A DNA stretch of 64,000 nucleotides from Pedobacter cryoconitis (lineage in GTDB: Bacteria > Bacteroidota > Bacteroidia > Sphingobacteriales > Sphingobacteriaceae): contig NZ_QLLR01000004.1 of NCBI RefSeq assembly GCF_003259615.1, positions 1-64,000 on the forward strand, in the 5' to 3' direction. The stretch's first letter is position 1. Each line of letters begins with the position of its first letter. The notes below the pieces were generated by a model. It was not told the origin of the DNA. It saw only the letters and a list, made by a program, of their open reading frames with translations, and did no database searches. A program made the position numbers and the translations under genes. Shown here piece by piece: positions 45,083-53,046 of this stretch.

Positions 45083-46171
45083 ATGAAATTGAAATACGTC
45101 ATTTACTCCCTTATTTTCGTTGGGATAGTTTACCTTATTTATCACAGAATATCCATCAACAAAAAACTTGAAAACTCGGGAATGGGTGCTGGTGCAAAAA
45201 GCTCCGGCTCTTCCAAAGGCGGAAAACTACAGCATATGGCGGTTAACGGCATCGTGGTTCAGGCCGTTTCTTTCGCTAATAAACTAGACATCACCGGAAC
45301 TATCGAAGCCAATGAATCGGTTGCGCTGCAAAGTGAAGTTTCAGGATTAGTAACCGGGATTTATTTCAAAGAAGGAAGCAATGTAACCAAGGGTGCTTTG
45401 CTGGTAAAAATTAATGACCGTGATATTCAGGCACAATTGCAGGAATCGCTGACCAAACAGAATTTATCCTCATCCAATGAAAACCGGGCAAAACAGCTGC
45501 TGCAAAAAGGAGCGATCAGCCAGGAAGAGTATGATACTGCATTAGCCGATTTGAAATCTTTAAAAGCCCAGGCACAACTCATCCGGGCACAACTGGCAAA
45601 AACTTCCATCCTCGCACCTTTCAGTGGAAAAATAGGCCTTCGTTCTATTTCTGCGGGTGAATATATCACCCCTACTAAAATCATTGCCAATTTGCTAAGC
45701 ACAAACCCGGTAAAGATAAACTTCTCTGTACCGGAGAAATATATGGCACAGATTAAAGTAAATTCAACAATTACTTTCCGTACCGATGGTTCCGCACAGA
45801 TTTATGAGGGAAAAGTTTTCGCACTGGAACCTGGCATCAATGCACAAACCAGGACTTTACAGGTTAAAGCGCTGGCTGCAAATGCAAATAATGAATTACG
45901 TCCCGGCTCTTTTGCTAAGGTATCTCTTACCCTGGATAAGGTTGACAATGCTATATTAATTCCTAACCAGGCAATTATTCCTGTATTAAGAGGTAAAACT
46001 GTATTCATCAGCAAAAACGGTAAAGCAAAACAAGTAGAAGTAAAATCAGGTACACGTACCGATGAAAATATAGTGATTAACTCCGGACTAAAAATCGGTG
46101 ACACCGTTTTAACAACAGGTGCTCTTTCATTGAAAGATGATGCCCTTGTCAAAGTATCCGTTGTAAAATAA
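45083..46171 (+). CDS. RND efflux periplasmic adaptor subunit, second system
   Basis: 362 residues. An N-terminal membrane anchor (6-22) is followed by the lipoyl half-motif LVTGIYFKEGSNVTKGALL, a coiled-coil hairpin and ILAPFSGKIGLRSISAGEYI (in parts), then the barrel and membrane-proximal domains. It differs clearly from the adaptor at 7684. First gene of the order adaptor-permease-tolC, while the other system is tolC-adaptor-permease. The permease starts 14 bases after its stop. Confidence 0.93.
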   Translation: MKLKYVIYSLIFVGIVYLIYHRISINKKLENSGMGAGAKSSGSSKGGKLQHMAVNGIVVQAVSFANKLDITGTIEANESVALQSEVSGLVTGIYFKEGSNVTKGALLVKINDRDIQAQLQESLTKQNLSSSNENRAKQLLQKGAISQEEYDTALADLKSLKAQAQLIRAQLAKTSILAPFSGKIGLRSISAGEYITPTKIIANLLSTNPVKINFSVPEKYMAQIKVNSTITFRTDGSAQIYEGKVFALEPGINAQTRTLQVKALAANANNELRPGSFAKVSLTLDKVDNAILIPNQAIIPVLRGKTVFISKNGKAKQVEVKSGTRTDENIVINSGLKIGDTVLTTGALSLKDDALVKVSVVK

Positions 46172-46185
46172 CTAACCCTACCGAA

Positions 46186-49100
46186 ATGAGTATATCCACC
46201 ACGAGTATAAAAAGACCCGTTCTGGCAATTGTAATGAACCTGATGATCCTTCTGTTCGGGGTTATCGGTTACAATTTTCTGGGTGTAAGGGAGTTCCCGA
46301 ATATTGACCCGACCGTAGTTTCCGTAAGGACTTCCTATCCCGGTGCAAATTCAGACATTATTGAATCACAAATCACTGAGCCGCTGGAGAAATCTATCAA
46401 TGGAATTGACGGAATCAGAAACATGTCTTCTTCCAGTAACCAGGGAAGCAGCACCATTACAATAGAGTTCAACTTAGGTAAAAATATTGAAGAAGCGGCA
46501 AATGATGTGCGTGATAAGGTTTCGCAGGCTACCCGGAATTTACCAAAAGATATTGACGGAAATCCTGTAGTGAGCAAGGCGGATGCAAATTCCGATGCGA
46601 TTATTACCATGACCATCCAGAGTGATCAAAGAAATCAGCTGGAATTGAGTGATTATGCGGAGAATGTAATTGCTGAACGGATACAGACTATTCCGGGCGT
46701 AAGCAGTGTGCAAATCCAGGGGCAGAAGAAATATGCAATGAGAATTCGTATTGACCCGAATAAACTGGCTGCTTATGGTTTAACTTCTCAGGATATTGTG
46801 ACTGCCCTTGACAATGAAAACGTGGAGCTTCCGTCTGGTAAAATTACCGGGGCGAACACAGAGTTAACGGTAAAAACATTAGGTAAGTTAACGAATGAGA
46901 AAGAGTTCAATGACCTGATCATTAAGAATGACGGCAACAATGTGATCCAGTTAAAGGATGTTGGTATTGCAGAAATGGGCCCTGAAAATGAAGAGACTAT
47001 TTTAAGGGAGTCTGGTAAACCGATGGTTGCCGTAGCTTTGATTCCACAACCGGGAGCAAACTACCTTGACATTTCAACAGAATTTGAGAAACGATTCACA
47101 CGATTAAAAAATGATATTCCCAAAGATATTAAGCTGAATGTTTCACTGGACAACACCAGGTTCATCAAAAATTCAGTAACAGAGGTAGCAGAAACCATTA
47201 TCCTTTCGCTCGTACTCGTTATCCTGATTATCTACTTATTCTTTAGGGACTGGGCAATTGCCATCAGGCCGTTGATTGACATTCCGGTATCATTGGTATT
47301 TACTTTCTTCATCATGTATATTTTTGGTTTCTCCATTAACGTACTGAGTTTACTGGCTATCGTACTGGCCACAGGACTGGTGGTGGATGATGGGATTGTG
47401 GTTACCGAAAATATTTTCAAGAAGGTGGAAGAAGGGTATTCTCCTTTTGAAGCGGCAATTAAAGGGTCTAATGAAATTTTCTTTGCGGTTATTTCCATTT
47501 CCATCACCCTGGCAGCGGTATTCTTACCCGTCGTATTTTTACAGGGCTTTGTAGGCCGGCTTTTCCGGGAATTCGGAATCGTGATTGGTGCGGCGGTCTT
47601 AATATCTGCCTTTGTTTCGCTGACCTTAACCCCGATGCTGAATGCTTACCTGATGAAAAAAACAGGGCATAAGAAATCGAGATTTTACGAATGGTCAGAG
47701 CCTTATTTTGTGATGCTGAATGACAACTATGCTAAAAACCTGAATAAATTTCTTGACAAAAGATGGCTGGCCATTCCAATCATCGTAGCCTGTGTGGGTC
47801 TTATTGTGCTATTCTGGAAGATCTTACCGAAAGAAACAGCTCCTTATGATGACCGGAGTGCGATCAATATGAGTATCACTACACCTGAGGGTGCATCTTA
47901 CGATTATACGGATCAGTTCATCATGAAAATCGCCAAAATGGTGGAGGATTCTATTCCGGAAAAAAACGTAAATATCACGATTACCTCTCCGAGTTTCGGG
48001 GGAAGCGGGGCCGTCAACAGTGGTTTTGTGAGAATGGGGTTAGTTGATCCTGAGTTGCGTGGTCGTTCTCAGGAGGAGATTGCCGCACAGCTGACGCGGA
48101 TCACCAGGAAATATACCGAAGGAAAAGTATTGGTTACCCAACAGCCGACTATCTCAGTGGGCCGTCGCGGTGGTTTACCAATCAGTTATATTATACAGGC
48201 TCAGAATTTTGATAAACTTCGGGAAAAGGTGCCTCAGTTTATGGATGAGGTAAGTAAAGATCCGACGTTTACGGTTTCTGATGTCAACCTGAAATTCAAT
48301 AAGCCGGAGATCAACCTGACAATTGACCGGGATAAGGCGCGAAACCTTGGGGTATCGGTTTCTGCGATTGCACAAACTTTGCAGCTGGGCTTAAGTGGTC
48401 AGCGTTTTTCTTATTTCTTTATGAATGGGAAGCAGTACCAGGTGATCGGGCAGTTTGACCGTGGCAACCGGAAAGATCCATTGGATTTGAGTTCGGTGTA
48501 TGTACGAAATGACAAGGGGGAACTGATCCAGGTAGACAACCTGGTGACTGCCAAAGAAGAAAGCAGCCCGCCCCAATTATACAGGAATAACCGTTTTACG
48601 GCAGCGACAGTTTCTGCTGGCCTGGCCCCGGGAAAAAGTATCGGGGATGGTATTGCGGCGATGGACAGAATCAGGGATAAGGTTTTAGATGAGACTTTTT
48701 CTACTGACCTGAGCGGGGAGTCGCGGGATTTCCAGGAGAGTTCTTCGAATACGATGTTTGCATTCGGACTGGCTTTATTGTTAGTTTACCTGATTTTATC
48801 TGCGCAGTTTGAGAGTTTCAAGGACCCGATCATCATCATTATGACGGTGCCTATGGCAGTAGCGGGAGCTTTTCTTTCATTATGGTTGTTTGGTCAGAGC
48901 TGGAATATCTTCAGTCAGATTGGTACGATCATGCTGATTGGACTGGTAACGAAAAATGGTATTCTGATCGTAGAGTTTGCAAATCAGCTGAAAGAGAATG
49001 GTAAAAGTGTGCATGATGCAATCAGAGAGGCTTCTGTTTCGCGTTTAAGACCAATTTTAATGACCAGTCTGGCCATCGCCATTGGTGCTTTACCTATTGC

Positions 49101-49299
49101 TATGGCATTGGGTGCAGCAGCAAAAAGCCGTATGGGTATGGGGGTTGTGATTGTGGGTGGTACTACGTTTTCACTGGTGCTTACTTTATTTGTAATTCCT
49201 TCGATTTATTCTTACTGGTCTAAGGAGCATAAAACGAATACTGATTTACAGGAGTCTTTAAAAGCAGCGCTGGCCGAAGAAAATAAGCCTTCGGTATAA
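46186..49299 (+). CDS. RND-type inner membrane efflux permease, second system
   Basis: 1037 residues, HAE-1 size. TM4 shows LATGLVVDDGIVVTENIFKKV with the paired Asp of the proton relay, and the TM10 region has MLIGLVTKNGILIVEFANQL (in parts). The N-terminus SISTTSIKRPVLAIVMNLMI is typical. The pump is distinct in sequence from the permease at 8779. No local regulator gene lies beside the operon. Confidence 0.95.
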   Translation: MSISTTSIKRPVLAIVMNLMILLFGVIGYNFLGVREFPNIDPTVVSVRTSYPGANSDIIESQITEPLEKSINGIDGIRNMSSSSNQGSSTITIEFNLGKNIEEAANDVRDKVSQATRNLPKDIDGNPVVSKADANSDAIITMTIQSDQRNQLELSDYAENVIAERIQTIPGVSSVQIQGQKKYAMRIRIDPNKLAAYGLTSQDIVTALDNENVELPSGKITGANTELTVKTLGKLTNEKEFNDLIIKNDGNNVIQLKDVGIAEMGPENEETILRESGKPMVAVALIPQPGANYLDISTEFEKRFTRLKNDIPKDIKLNVSLDNTRFIKNSVTEVAETIILSLVLVILIIYLFFRDWAIAIRPLIDIPVSLVFTFFIMYIFGFSINVLSLLAIVLATGLVVDDGIVVTENIFKKVEEGYSPFEAAIKGSNEIFFAVISISITLAAVFLPVVFLQGFVGRLFREFGIVIGAAVLISAFVSLTLTPMLNAYLMKKTGHKKSRFYEWSEPYFVMLNDNYAKNLNKFLDKRWLAIPIIVACVGLIVLFWKILPKETAPYDDRSAINMSITTPEGASYDYTDQFIMKIAKMVEDSIPEKNVNITITSPSFGGSGAVNSGFVRMGLVDPELRGRSQEEIAAQLTRITRKYTEGKVLVTQQPTISVGRRGGLPISYIIQAQNFDKLREKVPQFMDEVSKDPTFTVSDVNLKFNKPEINLTIDRDKARNLGVSVSAIAQTLQLGLSGQRFSYFFMNGKQYQVIGQFDRGNRKDPLDLSSVYVRNDKGELIQVDNLVTAKEESSPPQLYRNNRFTAATVSAGLAPGKSIGDGIAAMDRIRDKVLDETFSTDLSGESRDFQESSSNTMFAFGLALLLVYLILSAQFESFKDPIIIIMTVPMAVAGAFLSLWLFGQSWNIFSQIGTIMLIGLVTKNGILIVEFANQLKENGKSVHDAIREASVSRLRPILMTSLAIAIGALPIAMALGAAAKSRMGMGVVIVGGTTFSLVLTLFVIPSIYSYWSKEHKTNTDLQESLKAALAEENKPSV

Positions 49300-49308
49300 T
49301 GGGTTAGC

Positions 49309-49374
49309 ATAGACAAAAGAATAAGTTATTATAAACAAATGAATAGTTTAGTATAGACAAATGAATAAGCATCT
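49309..49374 (+). repeat. Three 22-base direct repeats covering the second tolC start
   Basis: Units at 49309, 49331 and 49353 all follow ATA(G/A)ACAAA(A/T)GAATA. Unit 3 contains the tolC ATG at 49361. Unit 2 contains an ATG at 49339 in the same context that opens a 5-codon frame ending in TAG at 49356. Unit 1 has AAG instead of ATG. This looks like local duplication of a translation start region. Confidence 0.75.
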
Positions 49375-50674
49375 CTTATATATTTTAACTTTTCTGCTTT
49401 TCTGCTGTACAAAGGCAGTGGTAGCTCAGGACACGCTCAGCTTGGAAAACGCAATTAGTACGGCATTAAAGAACAATTATGATATTAGATTGGTCAATAA
49501 TGAAATACAGATTGCCAAAAACAACCTGAACGCCGGAAACGCTGGAATGCTTCCCGGACTTGCCGGAACTTTCAGTAATGGGGGCAGCAGACAAAATACG
49601 GTACAAACTCCGGCAACAGGTCCGGAGAGAAAATCAAGTGGTGTACGCAGTACGAACCTAAGTTATGGGGCTGCACTGGACTGGACAATTTTTGACGGGT
49701 TCCAGATGTTCGCGAATTACAATAAGTTAAAGGAGTTACAAAAGCAGGGAGAGGTTAACGGTAAACTGACCATACTGAATACTGTTTCTGATGTAGTCTC
49801 TGCTTATTATGCTTTGGTTAGACAGCAGCAGTTGGTATTGGCCACAGATAGCGCATTAAAGATCTCCCGGTTAAGGGTAATGATAGCAGATAACAAATTA
49901 AAGATAGGACGTGGTTCTAAGCTGGATGTTTTGAGTGCAAAAGTGGATTACAATACCGATACAACCTTGTATTTGCAGCAGAAAAACATATTGAATACTT
50001 CCAGAATCACTTTAAATCAATTGATGGCAAGGGATCTGAATATTGTATTTGCGGTAAATGAGCGGCTGAATATTGAGAATGACCTGAAGCTTGCTGATCT
50101 GGAGTTATCAATGGAGCGTCTAAACCCAACTTTACAGAATGCTTTGATCAACAAGAAAATTGCTGCGTTGAGTCTGAAACAGATCAAGGGGCAGCGTTAT
50201 CCTACCGTAGCTGTTAATAGTGGTTATGAGTTTTCAAGGAGTACAAGTCCGACGGGGTTTAACCAGAAATTCAGAGCTAACGGACTTACTTATGGTTTAA
50301 CAGCCAATATTAATATTTTCAATGGTTTTCTGCAGCGGCAGAATGAGCGTAACGCTAAGGTACAGCTGAATTCTACTGAGTTAAGTTTGGACAAGACGAA
50401 GCAGGACGTGAGTGCTTTGCTGAATGCTACTTACCAGAATTATGCAACTAACCTTGATTTGCTAGAGGTGGAAACCGGAAATGTAGATTTGGCGAAGCAG
50501 AATCTGGATATTACTTTTGAAAAGTACCGTTTGGGTAGTATTAGTCCGCTGGAATTGCGGGAGGCACAGCGAAATTCCATAAATGCGATCATTCGCTTTC
50601 TGGACGCGCAATATCAGGCTAAACTAACAGAAATTAATTTAAAAGAGATTAGCGGTACTTTAAATGTTCAATAA
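49361..50674 (+). CDS. TolC-family outer membrane efflux protein, second system
   Basis: 437 residues with a signal peptide (cut near VVAQ-DT). It has the repeat structure of outer membrane efflux proteins: LSLENAISTALKNNYDIR at the mature start and KYRLGSISPLELREAQRN near residue 390. It provides the outer membrane channel for the adaptor and permease upstream. Its start lies in the third of three 22-base direct repeats, so a short leader frame may affect its translation. Confidence 0.92.
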   Translation: MNKHLLYILTFLLFCCTKAVVAQDTLSLENAISTALKNNYDIRLVNNEIQIAKNNLNAGNAGMLPGLAGTFSNGGSRQNTVQTPATGPERKSSGVRSTNLSYGAALDWTIFDGFQMFANYNKLKELQKQGEVNGKLTILNTVSDVVSAYYALVRQQQLVLATDSALKISRLRVMIADNKLKIGRGSKLDVLSAKVDYNTDTTLYLQQKNILNTSRITLNQLMARDLNIVFAVNERLNIENDLKLADLELSMERLNPTLQNALINKKIAALSLKQIKGQRYPTVAVNSGYEFSRSTSPTGFNQKFRANGLTYGLTANINIFNGFLQRQNERNAKVQLNSTELSLDKTKQDVSALLNATYQNYATNLDLLEVETGNVDLAKQNLDITFEKYRLGSISPLELREAQRNSINAIIRFLDAQYQAKLTEINLKEISGTLNVQ

Positions 50675-50691
50675 GTTGATTACTTTCGTTT

Positions 50692-51543
50692 ATGATATTA
50701 GTAGCAGATAGCGGTTCTTCAAAGACAGACTGGCTGGGGTATAAAGATGGTAAAACCATCAGTTTTAGTACGCAGGGCATCAATCCTTATTTTTTAAATG
50801 CACAGGACATCTTCAAGATATTCACGAAGTTAAAGGTAACAGAGGAGTTTGCTGCTGATGTTCGTGAGATTTATTTCTATGGCTCAGGTTGTTCTACGCC
50901 AGATAAGCATGAGGTAATTTCTAATGGTTTATCATTGTACTTCCCTAAGGCTTTTATCAGCGTTGAGAATGATTTAATTGGTTGCGCGTATGCAACGTGT
51001 GGTGATGAGAAGGGTTTGATTTGCATTTTGGGTACTGGTTCTAATGTATCTTATTTTGATGGTGTCTCTACTTATGATAGCAATTATGGCTTAGGATATA
51101 TTCTGGGCGATGAGGGTTCTGGCACTACTTTCGGCAAGAAGATGGTAACATCTTATTTGTATAAGCAGATGCCTGAGGATTTACGTATACTTTTCGCAGA
51201 GGAGTTTAATACGGATAAGGAAACAATCATCACCAATGTTTATCAAAAACCATTTCCTAATACATATTTAGCGGGCTTCAGCAGGTTTATGTATCCGAAC
51301 AGGGATCATCCTTTTATCAACCAGATATTAATTGATGGTTTTCAGGAATTCATTGATGTAAATATTAAAAACTTCAAGGATTATAAGACGCTGGATTGTC
51401 ACTTTGTAGGGTCTGTTGCTTATTATTATCAGGATATGCTGAAAGAGGTTTGCGAGTTGAACGGGTTGAAGTTAGGAAGGATTATGCAGAAGCCGATTGA
51501 GGGGATTTATAATTATATTTTGAAAAAAGAAGGAATTCTCTAG
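50692..51543 (+). CDS. BadF/BadG-type ATPase, N-acetylglucosamine kinase-like
   Basis: 283 residues. The ASKHA-fold motifs are the phosphate-1 loop VADSGSSKTDW (residues 4-14), the middle region CILGTGSNVSYFDG and the GYILGDEGSG stretch near residue 140. Members phosphorylate N-acetylglucosamine or related amino sugars with ATP. A role in cell wall amino-sugar recycling is plausible; no neighbour confirms it. The gene follows tolC by 17 bases, and the left inverted repeat begins 8 bases after its stop. Confidence 0.88.
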   Translation: MILVADSGSSKTDWLGYKDGKTISFSTQGINPYFLNAQDIFKIFTKLKVTEEFAADVREIYFYGSGCSTPDKHEVISNGLSLYFPKAFISVENDLIGCAYATCGDEKGLICILGTGSNVSYFDGVSTYDSNYGLGYILGDEGSGTTFGKKMVTSYLYKQMPEDLRILFAEEFNTDKETIITNVYQKPFPNTYLAGFSRFMYPNRDHPFINQILIDGFQEFIDVNIKNFKDYKTLDCHFVGSVAYYYQDMLKEVCELNGLKLGRIMQKPIEGIYNYILKKEGIL

Positions 51544-51550
51544 GGTTTCT

Positions 51551-51695
51551 CTAGTTAAAAAAAACAAACACCCTATGTTCGGCCGACATTGCCTTCGCTG
51601 AAGAAGCTCGGAACGCATGCCCTTCACATTAGGGCATTCATTTTTTTTTAGACTCTCCAACTGACGTTCATCTGCTGGTTGGCGGACTATAGCAG
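51551..51695 (+). repeat. Left arm of a 145-bp inverted repeat around the GNAT gene
   Basis: About 96 percent identical to the reverse complement of 52344-52489. Inside it, an A-run with ACCCTA pairs with TAGGG and a 9-base T-run (51557-51649) to give a large hairpin. A second hairpin is made by CCAAC/GTTGG (51657-51682). It begins 8 bases after the BadF-type gene. Confidence 0.92.
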
Positions 51696-51771
51696 ATATG
51701 CTATAGCGATGTGTTAAAGCAGGTGCTCTATAGCAAAGGACCTTAAAATGATAATATGGCAAGAGCGGAAC

Positions 51772-52185
51772 TTAGTTTAATATTTTCTGCATCGTCACAT
51801 AATCAATGCCTCCTTTGCTGAATTTCTGTTCAGTTTCAACCATACCAGACTTCTTATAAAATGATGCCTTATCAACGCGGGCATTACACCAGATTGTTTC
51901 CACTTTATTTTGCTTCGCAACTAAAAATAGATGTTGTAATAATTTTGTCCCGTAACCATTGCCCTGAACCTTGGTATCAGTTGCAAATTTCCTAAACTGA
52001 GCTTCATTGCCAGTAATAAATAGAGAGACTACTGAGACTAGCAGTTCATCCTTGAAAAGTCCAAAATGAAGCCCGTTTTTGTCTTCTTCTAATTTTACAT
52101 AGTCAATAGATTTTTCAGGCCACATTACCCTGTGCCGTAAATCCCAGGTATCAGCTGCCTTTATTTCTTTGACGATCACTCCCAT
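51772..52185 (-). CDS. GNAT family N-acetyltransferase
   Basis: 137 residues. The acetyl-CoA binding motif is Q74-x-x-G77-x-G79 (KVQGNGYGTKLLQHL) on beta4-alpha3, followed by ASFYKKSGMVETEQKF, the usual beta5 end. Substrate unknown. It is the only gene between two long inverted repeats that sit directly against the stop codons of both flanking genes, so gene and repeats may be one inserted unit (inference). Just upstream lie two copies of a 21-base repeat. Confidence 0.9.
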   Translation of the reverse strand: MGVIVKEIKAADTWDLRHRVMWPEKSIDYVKLEEDKNGLHFGLFKDELLVSVVSLFITGNEAQFRKFATDTKVQGNGYGTKLLQHLFLVAKQNKVETIWCNARVDKASFYKKSGMVETEQKFSKGGIDYVTMQKILN

Positions 52186-52258
52186 TTACAAATCCTTTAT
52201 TACCACATAACTTAACCAAATTCAGCTTCCAATTATGAATCTAAAAATCATTTTTAGC

Positions 52259-52304
52259 TTCCCATATTATTCTCATTTTGAATTTCCCATATTATTCTCA
52301 TTTT
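52259..52304. repeat. Two identical 21-base direct repeats upstream of the GNAT gene
   Basis: TTCCCATATTATTCTCATTTT occurs at 52259-52279 and 52284-52304, period 25, in non-coding DNA 74-119 bases before the GNAT start. It could be an operator pair or replication-slippage duplication. Confidence 0.8.
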
Positions 52305-52343
52305 AAGCTCCTTCGCTATATTAATCTGCCAGTTATGGTATAC

Positions 52344-52489
52344 CTGCTATAGTCCACCAACCAGCAGATGAACGTCAGTTGGAGAGTCTTAAAAAAAAAT
52401 GAATACCCTAATGTGAAGGGCATGCGTTCCGAGCTTCTTCAGCGAAGGCAATGTCGGCCGAACATAGGGTGTTTATTTTTTTTAGCTGG
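52344..52489 (-). repeat. Right arm of the inverted repeat around the GNAT gene
   Basis: The reverse complement of the arm at 51551-51695, with only about six substitutions and one 1-base indel next to the T-run. It ends 21 bases before the stop of the minus-strand lipoprotein gene. Its A9 and T-rich ends mark the same large hairpin. Confidence 0.92.
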
Positions 52490-52509
52490 AAAAACCCAGT
52501 GAATACACT

Positions 52510-52980
52510 TTAATAAACCGCCTTATGGTTAACAACTATATCGCAAACCGTAACCTTCTTCGCAAAAACCTCTACAGGATTCAACTCCCCCTTCCCATTC
52601 GACAAACTTGCGAAAAACATTCCCCCATCCTCACCAGTAAACAAAGAATATACCCCCGGTGCCAGCTTACACTCAAAAAACCCCTTATCATCAGTCTTCA
52701 CCTGCGCCACTAACGGCCGGTTGATCACTTTATACAAAGGCCCCTCGCCCTCAGTTTGTGCTCCCGTTGTCACCGCATAAATATAAACCGTACGCTGCGA
52801 AACCTTCCCGGAATTACGCTCAGGCTTCTGATCAGGACCAGGCATAAAATTACCCTCCTTCACGGATACCCTACCCTTTACCCCCTCTACGACACCCCTT
52901 TGCTGGCTCGAAGATCTCGAAGCACAAGAAAAATTTACCAGGAGTACTGCTGAACAAAAAATAGCTAAATAAAATTTCAT
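52510..52980 (-). CDS. Putative lipoprotein with a carboxypeptidase-regulatory-like fold
   Basis: 156 residues with a lipobox (VNFSC, Cys19). The mature part has KGRVSVKEGNFMPG, then TDDKGFFECKLAPGVYSLFTGE, a pattern seen in carboxypeptidase-regulatory-like/transthyretin-like domains. No catalytic motif is seen. It is divergent from the subtilase gene, with 66 bases between. The function is unknown. Confidence 0.75.
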   Translation of the reverse strand: MKFYLAIFCSAVLLVNFSCASRSSSQQRGVVEGVKGRVSVKEGNFMPGPDQKPERNSGKVSQRTVYIYAVTTGAQTEGEGPLYKVINRPLVAQVKTDDKGFFECKLAPGVYSLFTGEDGGMFFASLSNGKGELNPVEVFAKKVTVCDIVVNHKAVY

Positions 52981-53046
52981 CTGTATAGGTATTAAAGTTA
53001 AATTTGAAGCACCCCGTAACGCAATTCAAGCAATTTACCGTGCATT

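Noticed and set aside
8779..49299. The two RND systems as a recent operon duplication
   Set aside because: Gene order differs (tolC-adaptor-permease against adaptor-permease-tolC) and the proteins are clearly diverged.
51551..52489. Integron cassette or attC-type array around the GNAT gene
   Set aside because: The two repeats are inverted, not direct; no integrase gene and no matching core sites were seen.
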